Shown here piece after piece: positions 27,151 through 36,646 of a DNA stretch of 64,000 nucleotides. The notes beneath the pieces were generated by a model, which searched no databases, was not told the DNA's origin, and saw only the letters and a program-made list of their open reading frames with translations. The position numbers were made by a program, and so were the translations under genes. Source of the DNA: Acinetobacter sp. B51(2017) (GTDB taxonomy: Bacteria; Pseudomonadota; Gammaproteobacteria; Pseudomonadales; Moraxellaceae); assembly GCF_003711395.1 (NCBI RefSeq), contig NZ_PJRJ01000003.1, forward strand, positions 62,001 through 126,000, in the 5' to 3' direction. Each line of letters opens with the position of its first letter. Position 1 is the stretch's first letter.

Positions 27151-28127
27151 TAGCCAAGTATAAAACATAAGCTACATCATCCTGAACGCAATATCCAAAG
27201 CATCCGGAAGAGTTTTATTATTCTGAGCAATCATGTGTCTGAGTTTACTTTTAAAGATCGACCATGCTTTTTCAATAGGATTGAGGTCGGGGCTATAGAC
27301 AGGTAGATAAACGATTCTCGTCTGATATTGAGCTGCTAAATCATCGATCACTTTTCCTTTGTGTATCGATGCATTGTCGAGAATCAGCAAATATTTTTTA
27401 GTCTGAATATCCTGGTGTTGCAAACCCTGCAACAAATACTCTAACCAACACACGAAAATATTCCGATCACATGAGCCTTGAAACACTAAAGGTTGAATAA
27501 ACTTGAATGGTGCATTTGATCTCACAGCACTGATCATGCTGAGTCTCGTACCATGCCCACCTGACCTGAATGCATGACATCGCTGACCTTTAAGAGACCA
27601 ACCATATTCTGCGGTTTCATTGGTATTGATGCCTGACTCATCGATATAAAGAATGTGATCTTCACCATATTGCGCTTTCCATTGAGGCAAACATCATTCA
27701 AAGACAGTACGACTTAATTTACAGGCTTGTCTGTAAAGGAAACTCTTTTTTTACCTGTCCAGCCCATCTTATTCAGGGCTTTTAAAATGACATGATAGCC
27801 AACAGAATAACCGAAATGTTGTTCAAATAATGAGACCAAATCTTTAGCCTGAGTAAAGGGTGTATGTTTTATAAAATGTTCAAAGGCTTGCAGGTCCAGA
27901 ATCTTTGAGGGGCGTCCTAGATTTGGAGATTTAGGTTGTTTGAGTTGACCGGTCTGCTGTTCAATGAGGATCCAATCATCGAGCGTGGTTCTGGCAATAT
28001 TAAATATTTCGCACGTCTTCGATTTATGCTTTGACTCTTTATAAAAATGAATGGCTCTTTCGCGTAGATCGACAGAATATGTTTTTGGCGTGATCTTAAA
28101 TTCTAGTATTTTTTGTATAGTAGCTCA
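27151..28127 (-). mobile_element. IS630-family insertion sequence
   Basis: An element of about 980 bp. The outer ends carry related inverted repeats (AGCCAAGTATAAAACATA on the left, AGCTACTATACAAAAAATA reading in from the right). Each is flanked by TA (27149-27150 and 28128-28129), as expected for IS630/Tc1-type insertion at TA. The single transposase is split into two frames joined by an A7 slippery run. Boundaries are good to a few bases. It has inserted between ycaO and ychF without damaging either. Confidence 0.8.
27172..28110 (-). pseudogene. IS630-family transposase, two-frame, with a premature stop
   Basis: The first frame (about 28110 to 27714) encodes an N-terminal helix-turn-helix: ITPKTYSVDLRERAIHFY, ARTTLDDWI, then GYSVGYHVILKALNKMGW. 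It reaches an A7G slippery run (27745-27752 on the plus strand), and a -1 shift leads into the second frame, KSFLYRQACKLSRTVFE. That frame then meets an in-frame TGA at 27694-27696 before CLPQWKAQYGEDHILYIDESG. The DDE_3 domain follows, with Asp in YIDESG, Asp in LILDNASIHKG, and SPDLNPIEKAW with its Glu. The frameshift is probably programmed, as known for IS630 elements, but the TGA should abolish full-length transposase. No ATG is visible for the first frame. Confidence 0.8.
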
Positions 28128-28225
28128 TATTAGATTCTTAGCTATATGACCTCAATATATTGCATCAACATTACTCACCCTATCATACGCAATTCATTTA
28201 ATAGGCGTATTCAGCGCTAAATATA

Positions 28226-28257
28226 AAAAAAAGCCCCAGCATTGGGGCTTTTTTTCG
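28226..28257. terminator. Bidirectional intrinsic terminator after ychF
   Basis: AAGCCCCA/TGGGGCTT with a GCAT loop, an A-run before and a T-run after. It lies 10 bp past the ychF stop. Confidence 0.88.
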
Positions 28258-28266
28258 TTTAAGTGT

Positions 28267-29358
28267 TTATACGTTAAAACGGAAATGTAAAACGTCACCG
28301 TCTTGTACGATGTAAGTTTTACCTTCTAAGCGCCATTTACCTGCTTCTTTCGCACCAGCTTCACCGTTGTATTGCACGAAGTCATCGTAAGCTACACATT
28401 CGGCACGAATAAAGCCTTTTTCAAAGTCAGTGTGAATAACACCAGCAGCTTGAGGTGCCGTCGCACCTACTTTTACCGTCCAAGCACGTACTTCTTGTAC
28501 ACCTGCAGTAAAGTAAGTTTGTAGACCAAGGAGCGCATAACCAGCACGAATCACCACGTTTAGACCTGGTTCTTCCATGTCCATTGCTTCTAAAAATTCC
28601 GCACGATCCTCATCTTCAAGCAATGAAATTTCTGCTTCGATCTGGTTGCAAAGTGGTACTACAATGGCATTTTCAGAAGCAGCCAAAGCTTTAACTGCAT
28701 CTAAATGCGGGTTGTTTTCAAAACCATCTTCTGCCACGTTAGCAATGTACATGGTTGGTTTTAAAGTGAGTAAACCAAAACCACGTACTAATTTACGTTC
28801 GTCATCATCTAAATCGGCAGCGCGGGCTGGTTTACCTTCGTCAAGTAAAGGTAAGATTTTTTCTAAGACTGCTTTAGTTGCAACTGCTTCTTTGTCACCA
28901 CCTTTTGCAGATTTTGCTAAACGTGTCACTGCTTTGCTTACAGTTTCAAGGTCAGCTAAGGCAAGCTCCGTATTAATGGTTGCGATATCGTCTAATGGAT
29001 CAATTTTACCATTTACGTGAATTACGTTTTCATCTTCAAAACAACGTACTACATGCGCAATTGCATCTGTTTCGCGGATATTGGCTAAGAATTGGTTACC
29101 TAAGCCTTCACCTTTAGATGCACCTGCCACTAAACCTGCAATATCTACAAATTCCATGGTGGTTGGAATCACACGCTGTGGGTTTACAATCGCGGTTAAT
29201 TTGTCAAGACGTGGGTCGGGTACTGGTACAATACCAGTGTTGGGTTCAATCGTACAAAATGGAAAGTTTTCTGCAGCAATTGCAGCTTTAGTTAATGCAT
29301 TAAACAGGGTAGATTTACCAACGTTGGGTAAGCCAACAATACCACAATTAAAACCCAT
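28267..29358 (-). CDS. ychF: Redox-regulated ATPase YchF (OLA1 family)
   Basis: 363 aa from ATG at 29358, the same length as E. coli YchF; four extra codons upstream are possible but not needed. It is an Obg-family P-loop protein: G1 [15 protein letters not shown] (residues ~8-22), the switch regions around NTGIVPVPD and [22 protein letters not shown] (G3 DxxG), and NVAEDGF replacing the canonical NKxD, which explains ATP rather than GTP preference. A TGS domain forms the C-terminus ([21 protein letters not shown]). YchF binds ribosomes and modulates stress responses and leaderless translation. It is usually next to pth, which is not in this window. Confidence 0.96.
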   Translation of the reverse strand: MGFNCGIVGLPNVGKSTLFNALTKAAIAAENFPFCTIEPNTGIVPVPDPRLDKLTAIVNPQRVIPTTMEFVDIAGLVAGASKGEGLGNQFLANIRETDAIAHVVRCFEDENVIHVNGKIDPLDDIATINTELALADLETVSKAVTRLAKSAKGGDKEAVATKAVLEKILPLLDEGKPARAADLDDDERKLVRGFGLLTLKPTMYIANVAEDGFENNPHLDAVKALAASENAIVVPLCNQIEAEISLLEDEDRAEFLEAMDMEEPGLNVVIRAGYALLGLQTYFTAGVQEVRAWTVKVGATAPQAAGVIHTDFEKGFIRAECVAYDDFVQYNGEAGAKEAGKWRLEGKTYIVQDGDVLHFRFNV

Positions 29359-29564
29359 GAAATCACTCACAAAGTGTTATCTAAAAATTAGCGCTGATTT
29401 TACAACAAAGCCAAGCTAAAGTCATGAGATGCAAATTGCTGCAACGCTTTTGCCGTAGGTGTTGGCACTTTGGTCATAAATCGCATTGTGTTGGGCGTTT
29501 ATTATCGCTTAAAGTAACAGCGATTGATTTATTTGCTTATAAAAGCAATTTATTTGGAGTTTGT

Positions 29565-30329
29565 ATGCGTACACTTTACCAGTTCCCTTTATCACATTTT
29601 TGTGAAAAAGCACGTTGGTTGCTGGATCATAAAGAACTGGATTATGTGGCTCAAAACTTAATTCCAGGGGTACATCGTGCCTTTACCCAACTAAAAACGG
29701 GGCAAAATAAATTACCCGTTTTAAAAGATGTCGAACAATGGATTGCAGGCAGCACGCAAATCGCATTGTATTTAGATGAGCATTATCCCGAACATCGCTT
29801 TTTGTCTCGTGATATCAACCTACGTGCACAAGCACTAGAAATTGATACGCAGGCCAATGAGATGGGGCATCATGTACGACGTTGGGTATTGGCCCATGCC
29901 TTGCAAGGTAGCGATGAATCGGTCGACATTTTAATTGGTGAAAAAGGCTATCTACGCCAGTTTGATAAATATACCAAACCCTTACTCAAAAAAATGGTTT
30001 TTAAAGGTTATCAGCTTCAAAGTGATAAAGTGGCTGAATCAAAAGCAGAGCTGGATCAGATGATTCCGATGTTTAACGAGATTTTAATTGCCAATCATGG
30101 TCGTTATTTACTGGGATCACGTTTAGGTTTGGCCGATATTGCGGTCTGTAGTATGTTAGCGCCTATTTTGGCGTTGCCGGGTACCCCTTGGGAAACTGAG
30201 CATCCTGATGCATTTTCCACGGAATTTTTACAGTATCGTGAGTATTTAAGCGAGTTACCATTGGGACAATATGTAGCTCGTATCTATGCGAATGAGCGTC
30301 GCGCCCGTGTCGACTGGCGTGGTGTATAA
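29565..30329 (+). CDS. Glutathione S-transferase-like protein
   Basis: 254 aa from ATG at 29565, selected by GGAG 5 nt upstream; the frame is open further upstream but without support. The thioredoxin-like N-terminal domain (residues 1-80) begins MRTLYQFPLSHFCEKARWLLDHKELDY, with S/C residues at the usual catalytic position and the cis-Pro in NKLPVLKD, then STQIALYLDEHYPEH. The helical C-terminal domain has YLLGSRLGLADIAVCSMLAPI (the N-capping box S/TxxD region). Glutathione use is inferred. It is divergent from ychF. The following 30330-30758 (429 bp) is AT-rich; I see no supported gene there, only the presumed promoter of the Lrp-type regulator. Confidence 0.85.
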   Translation: MRTLYQFPLSHFCEKARWLLDHKELDYVAQNLIPGVHRAFTQLKTGQNKLPVLKDVEQWIAGSTQIALYLDEHYPEHRFLSRDINLRAQALEIDTQANEMGHHVRRWVLAHALQGSDESVDILIGEKGYLRQFDKYTKPLLKKMVFKGYQLQSDKVAESKAELDQMIPMFNEILIANHGRYLLGSRLGLADIAVCSMLAPILALPGTPWETEHPDAFSTEFLQYREYLSELPLGQYVARIYANERRARVDWRGV

Positions 30330-30758
30330 CGCGCTTGCTGTGGTTTTTTTGAAAGAAATCTCAAAAATAAACGCTTTATTGCATAAAGAAATAACTTTTA
30401 AATCTACTTTATAGATTTTTTTGCAAATTTTAATGATTTAGTGGAAAAAATTTTCAAAAAGCCTTTTATTTCTTTTAATTTAGGAAAATAATTTAAAACG
30501 GATGTTGCTAATCTATATAGCAAGGGTGTGATGGGGATCGAAAAGAGTAACAGGCACAAACACTTATAAAGTGAAGCTGTCTTTACCCACAAGGTCTCGA
30601 TTCGACTTAGGACGCTATTGATCAGAAGTTAATAGGCACATGCTATAGGTTATAAACGTGTAGTTGTTGAAGTAAACAAATTTAGTTTTCCTCAGACACC
30701 CTAAAATATTCTACGCGGCATCATCCAACACAAAAACACAACAAAATAGGATGAGCTG

Positions 30759-31229
30759 ATGCAACTTGACCGCTTTGATAAACAAATTCTCGAAATTTTG
30801 ACCCACCAAGATTTAAACCTTAATGAACTCTCCGAGCGGATTAATTTATCGGTCAGCTCAGTGCATCGTCGCATTAAACAGCTCATTGATAGCAATATTA
30901 TTACCCAATTGAAACGTGACTTAAATTATCAAAAATTAGGCTTTAGCTTACATGTATTATTACAAGTCTCATTAAGCAAACACGATAGTGATACTTTTGC
31001 GAAATTTTTAGAAGAACTTGAAGATATTCCAGAAGTGATTCATGCTTTTTTAGTAACAGGACAATCGGCGGATTTTATTGTAGAAGTTGTCGCCAAAGAT
31101 ATGCAAAGTTACAGTGAAGTGCTGTTGCAGCGTATTGGCAAGATTGAGCATGTGGTGGCGCTACATTCAAGTTTTGTGATTAAAGAATATAACGTATTTA
31201 ATTGTCATGGTTTATTGAGTAAAGCTTAA
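30759..31229 (+). CDS. Lrp/AsnC-family transcriptional regulator
   Basis: 156 aa. An N-terminal winged helix-turn-helix (residues ~3-62) begins LDRFDKQILEILTHQDLNLNELSERINLSVSSVHRRIKQL, followed by a linker and an alpha-beta RAM effector-binding domain (about 70-145, LHVLLQVSLSKHDSD and PEVIHAFLVTGQSADFIVEVVAKD). Such proteins form octamers and respond to amino acids. No divergent transport or catabolic gene is adjacent: 429 bp separate it from the GST-like gene, so the target is unknown. AGGATGAG gives the ribosome-binding site. Confidence 0.93.
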   Translation: MQLDRFDKQILEILTHQDLNLNELSERINLSVSSVHRRIKQLIDSNIITQLKRDLNYQKLGFSLHVLLQVSLSKHDSDTFAKFLEELEDIPEVIHAFLVTGQSADFIVEVVAKDMQSYSEVLLQRIGKIEHVVALHSSFVIKEYNVFNCHGLLSKA

Positions 31230-31231
31230 AA

Positions 31232-31262
31232 TAAAAAAACGCGCTTAACAGCGCGTTTTTTT
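31232..31262. terminator. Bidirectional intrinsic terminator between the lrp-like gene and yebC
   Basis: AACGCGC/GCGCGTT with a TTAACA-type loop, an A-run left and T-run right. It serves both convergent genes. Confidence 0.85.
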
Positions 31263-31275
31263 ATTCAGCTTAAGT

Positions 31276-32025
31276 TTAAGCGTCTAATTGTGCTAAAACC
31301 TCATCTGAGAATTCAACGTTGGTATATACGTTTTGTACATCATCTAAGTCTTCAAGCATATCAATCATTTTTAAGATTTTTTTCGCTTGTTCAACATCAG
31401 TGATTTCAGCTTTTGTTGATGGGTTCATTACCACTTCAGCGTTGTCAGATTTTAAACCTGCTGCTGCTAAAGCATCCTGCACATCACCAAAACTCTCTGG
31501 AGTAGTAATCACTAAGATGTCATCTTCAGACACTTCGATATCTTCAGCACCCGCTTCTAAAGCTACCTCCATGATTTGATCTTCTAAAGATACATCTTCA
31601 AAAGTAATCTCACCACGTTTGGTAAATAAGAATGCCACTGAACCATTAGTGCCTAAGTTACCATCCGTTTTAGAGAAGCAATGACGAACGTCTGGCACGG
31701 TACGGTTTAAGTTGTCAGTCATAGTTTCGACAATAACTGCAACACCGCCTACGCCATAACCTTCATAAGTGACTTCTTTTAAATCAGCATTTTCTTCACC
31801 ACCCACACCGCGTTGAATGGCACGGTTGATTGTGTCGCGTGTCATGTTTGCAACTAATGCTTTTTCAACCACCGCACGTAAACGTGGGTTAGAGGCAGCA
31901 TCACCGCCACCTAAACGCGCTGCTGTCACAATCTCACGAATAAATTTTGTGAAAACTTTAGCGCGGCTCGCATCTTGTTTTGCTTTACGATGCTTTGTGT
32001 TCGCCCATTTGGAATGACCCGCCAT
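31276..32025 (-). CDS. yebC: YebC/PmpR-family protein
   Basis: 249 aa from ATG at 32025 (AAGGAG, 9-nt spacing), starting with the invariant [14 protein letters not shown]. Conserved blocks are [38 protein letters not shown] and the acidic C-terminal domain ([17 protein letters not shown]). Family members were described as DNA-binding regulators (PmpR); more recent work links them to relief of ribosome stalling on proline-rich stretches. E. coli YebC is 246 aa. In E. coli it is beside ruvC; here ruvC is about 12 kb away. It is monocistronic. Confidence 0.94.
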   Translation of the reverse strand: MAGHSKWANTKHRKAKQDASRAKVFTKFIREIVTAARLGGGDAASNPRLRAVVEKALVANMTRDTINRAIQRGVGGEENADLKEVTYEGYGVGGVAVIVETMTDNLNRTVPDVRHCFSKTDGNLGTNGSVAFLFTKRGEITFEDVSLEDQIMEVALEAGAEDIEVSEDDILVITTPESFGDVQDALAAAGLKSDNAEVVMNPSTKAEITDVEQAKKILKMIDMLEDLDDVQNVYTNVEFSDEVLAQLDA

Positions 32026-32130
32026 GCGAATATGCTCCTTGTAGATTGGCCTTATGCCTATCAAATTGAGGTGAATTCTACCATAAGCCTTTTTTTCGGA
32101 TAAAGGGCTTTACTTGTAGTTTTTGCGCAT

Positions 32131-32700
32131 TTATGCACGTGTTTTTCGCTTAGGAATCACAATATCTAAGCCAGTATGCTCTTTATAAAGTTTTTGCATT
32201 AATTCAAGATCATCATCTAGATTGCTAGGATAAATCTTAGCAAAAATACCGCCTTGTTTGGTGAGAGAATTGGCATACATGCAGACAATCGGGACATTGG
32301 CCGCTTTGGCAATATGCCAAAAACCCGTGCGAATCGGACGACGCGCCTCACCACGCGCTGCGCGTGTTGCCTCTGGAGCAATCACTAAATTGAATTTTTC
32401 ATTTTCATTGAAGTATTGCACCATTTGCGGTACTACATTGCCTTTGGCTTTACGGTCTACCGCAATACCGCCCATGGCCTCTAAAATGGGCTTCATTGGC
32501 CCTTTAAAGAGCTCTTTTTTGATTAAAGTATGAATTTGAATATTATAAATTTGAAATAGAGCAATCGAGAGCACGCCATCCATAATTGAGGTATGTTCAA
32601 AACCCACAATGACTTGTTTATCCTCCAACACATCGGGTTGAACTTCGTATTGCCAACCTGAAAGTTTAAATGCCGCTTGGCCAATAAATTTCTTTAACAT
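32131..32700 (-). CDS. 1-acyl-glycerol-3-phosphate acyltransferase-like protein (PlsC family)
   Basis: 189 aa, short for PlsC. The catalytic HX4D motif is HTSIMDG (about residues 36-42). Motif II is in GGIAVDRKAKGNV and motif III is PEATRAARGEARR. There is no clear transmembrane helix; the amphipathic N-terminus may give peripheral membrane binding. It resembles the small soluble acyltransferases often annotated as glycerol acyltransferase. It probably acylates lysophosphatidic acid or a related lipid, but the substrate is uncertain. Confidence 0.85.
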   Translation of the reverse strand: MLKKFIGQAAFKLSGWQYEVQPDVLEDKQVIVGFEHTSIMDGVLSIALFQIYNIQIHTLIKKELFKGPMKPILEAMGGIAVDRKAKGNVVPQMVQYFNENEKFNLVIAPEATRAARGEARRPIRTGFWHIAKAANVPIVCMYANSLTKQGGIFAKIYPSNLDDDLELMQKLYKEHTGLDIVIPKRKTRA

Positions 32701-32998
32701 AGATCAATTACAGTGCTTGCTTTTAAAACAGGCGCATACTCTCCGCTTGTTTGTCAGGCGAGTCAAGTTTTGAACTAAAAAAATCTAATTCTTACTTAAA
32801 TTTAACCCGTCTTAGTCTTTTTATGTCTAACATTAAATTTAATTATATTTAAAACAAATAACACAATATAAATTAAGTCTTAATTTGACTAAAAAGTGTC
32901 TTTCCATCTGCTGAAATACCCATTAGACTTTTGTCTTAGATGGAGGTGCACAGGATTTGTAATTGTGTGTTACTCAACCTCATAACGGAGTAATCTTA

Positions 32999-33163
32999 AT
33001 GACAATATGGTCTATGCTTAGCGTGGCATTTGTGGTTTTTATGTTAGTAGTATGTTGGTCAATGTTAGAATTTTACCTTGAATCGCGTAAAGAAAAGCGT
33101 TTAAGCCGTAAAGTGATCTATCCAATGCCAAAAAACAGCCTATCGATTAAACATATTGCTTAA
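32999..33163 (+). CDS. 54-aa single-span membrane protein
   Basis: ATG at 32999 with GGAG 8 nt upstream. One hydrophobic helix (about residues 3-22, IWSMLSVAFVVFMLVVCW) is followed by a very basic segment (ESRKEKRLSRKVIYPMPK), so the predicted topology is N-out with a cytoplasmic basic tail. The leader region 32701-32998 is AT-rich and contains a small hairpin near 32928-32943. Small membrane proteins of this type often modulate larger membrane complexes; no partner can be named. Confidence 0.6.
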   Translation: MTIWSMLSVAFVVFMLVVCWSMLEFYLESRKEKRLSRKVIYPMPKNSLSIKHIA

Positions 33164-33409
33164 GATGATTAAGTTATAGCTGACAAGATTATTTTGTAAA
33201 ATTAATACTTTTTAGGTATTAATGTATTGTAAAAATCCTACATTTAAGCAGTGGCTACTTGGAATTTTTGATTGCGCTTAACAGCCAAATTTAAAAAAAT
33301 TGTTGGCTTAATATGCGATTAAATGGAAAACACTTGTTTTTTGCATTTTTGTTGGTTAGTATTCTTTGCGCTAGGAAGATGTTGATATTTAACATTTATA
33401 GCAGCGTTT

Positions 33410-33486
<77 letters not shown>

Positions 33487-33496
33487 TATAAAATGA

Positions 33497-33530
33497 CCAC
33501 TTACGTGCACTAATCGTAAGTGGTTTTTTT
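33497..33530 (+). terminator. Intrinsic terminator of the CAU tRNA gene
   Basis: A perfect 9-bp stem CCACTTACG/CGTAAGTGG with a 9-nt loop is followed by seven T. Confidence 0.9.
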
Positions 33531-33603
33531 GTTTTTGCAAGCTAGTCAGTAAATGGTAAGTAGCTTGAATCAACATTATGTTTAATGAGCTTCATTGTAT
33601 AAC

Positions 33604-34146
33604 TAAATATAAAACATAAGCTCCATCATCTTAACCACCATATCTAAAGCTTCCTGAAGGGTTTTATTGCTCTGAGCAATCATGTATCTGACTTTAGCCT
33701 TTAACACAAAGCATGCTTTTTCTATTGTGTCTTGCGCTGTTCCCACCTGATCTCAAAGCATGACAACGTTTAGCTTTAAGAGACCAACCATATTCTGCGG
33801 TTTCATTGATATGCATGTCTGATTTATCAATATAAAACATATGGCCTTCACCATCTTCAAGCGTCCACTGAGGCAAATACCCTTCAAATCCAGCACCGAC
33901 TTAATTTACAGGCAGATATGTAAAGAAAAAAAATTTATGTGACCATCCTAACTTTTTGAGGGAGAATAAAATATTGGGATACATCACCGCGTAGCCAAAT
34001 CGGTTTTCTAATAAGGAAATAAGCTCTTGAATTTGAGAGAATGATGTTTTTTCGATCACAGTTTTAAAGGCAACTAATACGAGAGCGATTTGCATTTCCT
34101 TATTGCAACTCAAGGCTAATGCATAGCTCCAAAGTGGTGCATGCAA
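33604..34146 (-). pseudogene. Decayed IS630-family transposase fragment beside the tRNA
   Basis: Parallels the element at 27151-28127 but is clearly diverged. The left end ATATAAAACATAAGCTCCATCATC resembles the end of the intact copy. The frame QWTLEDGEGHMFYIDKSD...NETAEYGWSLKAKRCHALRSGG matches the start of the DDE domain, but sequence then jumps to the region near its C-terminal end, so most of the catalytic domain (including DNASIHKG) is deleted. A second frame (FSQIQELISLLENRFGYA...KKLGWS) matches the end of the N-terminal helix-turn-helix region. Several stops interrupt it. It is an old, immobile remnant of a related but distinct IS630 element. Confidence 0.75.
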
Positions 34147-34489
34147 GCTTAAAGATAGTGCGGGTTTTTGATTTATTTTTACATTCTTTGTAATAATCTA
34201 AAGCTTTCTAGCAAAGTTTTTTTTAGCTCTCTATGTACTAAAATAGCGCTGTGATCGGTATGCTCGGTTGTATTTTGGATTGAGATGAATCGTCGTGATC
34301 TAAAGGCGATGACTTAATACAGCATTTGCTCGCTTTTTATATTTAGCGATTACACTGAGCAATCGCTAGCTTTATTTTAATATCAAGTGCAAACATTTTA
34401 TTTAACCGTAAAACCGTACCTGTTGGAAGCGAAGCCTAAGTAAAGCCATCATCCACTCTTTAAAATGCATCCTGCACTTTATTTGTGCA

Positions 34490-34633
34490 TTATGAACGCA
34501 ATTGACACACATCAACATCATCAAAACCATTACTACATAGTGCCACTTCACTGGCCAGTAAGGCATTATTGGCATAACTTGCTGTGGCCAACAAACCCCA
34601 CAAACTGATCGTTAAAAACAATTTATTCAACAT
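34490..34633 (-). CDS. 47-aa secreted peptide precursor, unknown function
   Basis: ATG at 34633 with GGAG 8 nt upstream, TAA at 34490-34492. Residues 1-21 form a textbook Sec signal peptide (MLNKLFLTISLWGLLATASYA, cleavage after SYA). The predicted mature peptide is only 26 residues, with two Cys nine residues apart in between (LCSNGFDDVDVCQ), so one disulfide is possible in the periplasm. It is acidic. It is an isolated gene between the IS remnant and the lipoprotein terminator, with no immunity or processing genes visible nearby. The flanking 34147-34489 shows nothing else. No family is recognised. Confidence 0.6.
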   Translation of the reverse strand: MLNKLFLTISLWGLLATASYANNALLASEVALCSNGFDDVDVCQLRS

Positions 34634-34773
34634 TTAATTAACTCCAATTTTCAAAATATTGCTCTTAAATCAACCTTATTCGGCTATATTATAGAGCTTT
34701 TATCAAATTAAGAGACTATAAACATAAAATTTATTCATTGTTTTTATATATAAGTATAATCGTTTTTTAGTGC

Positions 34774-34800
34774 TAAAAAAGCGCAGCAATATGCTGCGCT
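34774..34800 (-). terminator. Intrinsic terminator of the lipoprotein gene
   Basis: A perfect 9-bp stem AGCGCAGCA/TGCTGCGCT with a 3-nt loop, followed by six U on the minus strand; 15 bp past the stop. Confidence 0.88.
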
Positions 34801-34815
34801 ATATTTCAAGTTGGC

Positions 34816-35304
34816 TCATTCAGTTTTAGCCACCGCATTGCCCTTTTGTTTGGGATCTGTATTGCCTAGTTCTGGATGTTCAAGCGCATTGGCACATTGT
34901 TTTTTATCACGCTCATAATCCAATTGCTTTTGTGGAGCGGATGGTGCATTTTCTAAGATGCTACGCGCCCAAATTTCTAAACTGGTGAGCGCTTTACGGC
35001 ATAACGCATATTTGCCTTCCGTCACAGAATCGGTCATTTTAACATTAATGCGCCAATCGGTACTGAGTTTACGTGCTGGCACACGCACCTCATTTTCAAG
35101 ACGTGACAGTTCTTGGTTATATAACAAAACATCCACTCGGTTGATCAACTGCCATGCTTGAGCCGCATATTCAGTGGCATCATTGCTGAGTTTAGGCGCT
35201 GCTTTAATCTCAGGCTGAATTTGCTGATCTTGACCGCAACCTTGTAGCAAGACACTCACACACAGTACAGAGACCGCCATAAGAGGCGCAAATTTGAATG
35301 TCAT
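34816..35304 (-). CDS. Lipoprotein of unknown function
   Basis: 162 aa from ATG at 35304 (AAGGTGAG upstream). Signal peptide MTFKFAPLMAVSVLCVSVLLQGC has lipobox LLQG-C. The Gln at +2/+3 (GQDQQ) rather than Asp favours outer-membrane sorting. The mature part is mainly helical, with two further Cys (LCRKAL and QCANAL) that may form a disulfide, and a hydrophilic C-terminal tail (GNTDPKQKGNAVAKTE). I do not recognise the family. It is divergent from azlC and monocistronic. Confidence 0.8.
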   Translation of the reverse strand: MTFKFAPLMAVSVLCVSVLLQGCGQDQQIQPEIKAAPKLSNDATEYAAQAWQLINRVDVLLYNQELSRLENEVRVPARKLSTDWRINVKMTDSVTEGKYALCRKALTSLEIWARSILENAPSAPQKQLDYERDKKQCANALEHPELGNTDPKQKGNAVAKTE

Positions 35305-35401
35305 TTGACTCACCTTAAAACATTTCGTCACTATGCTAGTGAATTCGCGTAGAATACTCAATCGTCTTTCTCTTAAGTTCTGCTCCCCCACAAGGTGTGT
35401 C

Positions 35402-36151
35402 GTGTCTGAACAACAATTATTGCCTACGCAACCCGCAGGCTTTTGGCAAGGCGCCAAAGATAGCCAAGCCATCATTTGGACTTATTTACCCGTGTCTTTT
35501 GCCTTTGGCGTGTCTGCCACACAATTTGGCTTTAGCGCATGGGAAGCTTTATTTTTATCTTGCTCGATGTATGCAGGCGCCAGTCAATTTTTAGTGGTGG
35601 CCTTACTCGGTAGTGGCACGTCTATTTGGATGACGGCTTTAACTGTCATTGCGCTTGATATTCGGCATTTGCTCTATGGCCCTGCCTTATATAATTTGAT
35701 TGACAATAAACTCAATTTAAAGAAAACAGCGGTTTGGGCTTGGGGATTGACCGATGAAGTGTTTGCCTCAGGCATGATTAAACTGTCGCAGCGTCGTCAA
35801 GAATGGTCAGAATCTTGGATGCTGGGCTTAAGCTTATGTAGCTGGCTGTCTTGGGCAACAGGTTCATTTTTAGGGGGTATGTTTGCCGATCAAGTCAGCC
35901 AAATGCCGCAATTTTTGCAAGCAGCGCTAGATTTCCTATTACCTGCTTTATTCTTAAGCTTTTTATTGGCAGCCTTTGAACGTAAACATAGCTTTATTGT
36001 TGCAGTCACCGTTGTGGTCTCTGCAATCGCCTGTTATTTGATTGATTTATCCGCGGCAATTTTTATTGGTATTAGCTCAGGGATTTTTGCCGGCCTGTTT
36101 AAACATTATGTATTAAAAAAACCTGATCCTGAATATCAAGGACAAACCTAA
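35402..36151 (+). CDS. azlC: AzlC-family branched-chain amino-acid exporter, large subunit
   Basis: 249 aa from GTG at 35402, chosen because AAGG lies 6 nt upstream and the residues encoded before it are not family-like. It has multiple hydrophobic segments. The family core PVSFAFGVSATQFGFSAWEALFLSCSMYAGASQFLVVALLG (read here in parts) and DIRHLLYGPAL are diagnostic. With the small subunit AzlD it exports branched-chain amino acids or analogues. The stop is immediately followed by the azlD start. Confidence 0.93.
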   Translation: MSEQQLLPTQPAGFWQGAKDSQAIIWTYLPVSFAFGVSATQFGFSAWEALFLSCSMYAGASQFLVVALLGSGTSIWMTALTVIALDIRHLLYGPALYNLIDNKLNLKKTAVWAWGLTDEVFASGMIKLSQRRQEWSESWMLGLSLCSWLSWATGSFLGGMFADQVSQMPQFLQAALDFLLPALFLSFLLAAFERKHSFIVAVTVVVSAIACYLIDLSAAIFIGISSGIFAGLFKHYVLKKPDPEYQGQT

Positions 36152-36493
36152 ATGAATATTGAAATTATTTTAGTCGGGATTGTAGTAGGTATTGCCAATT
36201 TTGCTTCGCGTTTTGGGCCATTTTTTGTCATTCAAAAATTTAAGCAAGATGAACAAAAACGCGGTGCATTGTGGCTAAAAATTGCCTTAGGCAGTATTGG
36301 TATTGCTGCCATTAGTGCCATGCTGGTGGTGGCCACTTTACCACCGCTAGTAGAAACACCCAATAAAAGTGTTGCTATGCTGATAGGGTTTTTAGTGCTT
36401 ACACTTCTTTATTTTAAATTTAAGCAGATTGTCCCTGCGACCTTAACGGCTGCTCTGACCTATGGCCTGATCTACACCTATTTTCCCATTTAA
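36152..36493 (+). CDS. azlD: AzlD-family branched-chain amino-acid exporter, small subunit
   Basis: 113 aa with four hydrophobic segments, and the typical TYGLIYTYF end. The N-terminal FASRFGPFFVI corresponds to the conserved R-x-x-P motif of AzlD. AAGGA lies 9 nt before the ATG, inside azlC. The two genes abut with no spacer and end in a strong terminator, a two-gene operon. Confidence 0.9.
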   Translation: MNIEIILVGIVVGIANFASRFGPFFVIQKFKQDEQKRGALWLKIALGSIGIAAISAMLVVATLPPLVETPNKSVAMLIGFLVLTLLYFKFKQIVPATLTAALTYGLIYTYFPI

Positions 36494-36494
36494 A

Positions 36495-36522
36495 CAAAAA
36501 GGAGCTTTAAGCTCCTTTTTTC
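36495..36522 (+). terminator. Intrinsic terminator of azlCD
   Basis: AAGGAGCTT/AAGCTCCTT hairpin with a T6 tail directly after azlD. Confidence 0.88.
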
Positions 36523-36646
36523 AGCACTTTTCATGCAATCTTTATCAAAAAATCTGTTGTTTAATATCATTATTTTAAGTAAATGCGTCCTCAAAAAAAC
36601 CATGACTTCTGCTATGCTAAAAACTCAATCGTAAAGGATCCTACAC

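Noticed and set aside
30404-30592. 62-aa ORF on the minus strand with a hydrophobic start and basic end
   Set aside because: It begins with a GTG lacking a ribosome-binding site, in AT-rich intergenic DNA where such frames arise by chance, and its composition (Lys/Phe/Ile-rich) follows the base bias.
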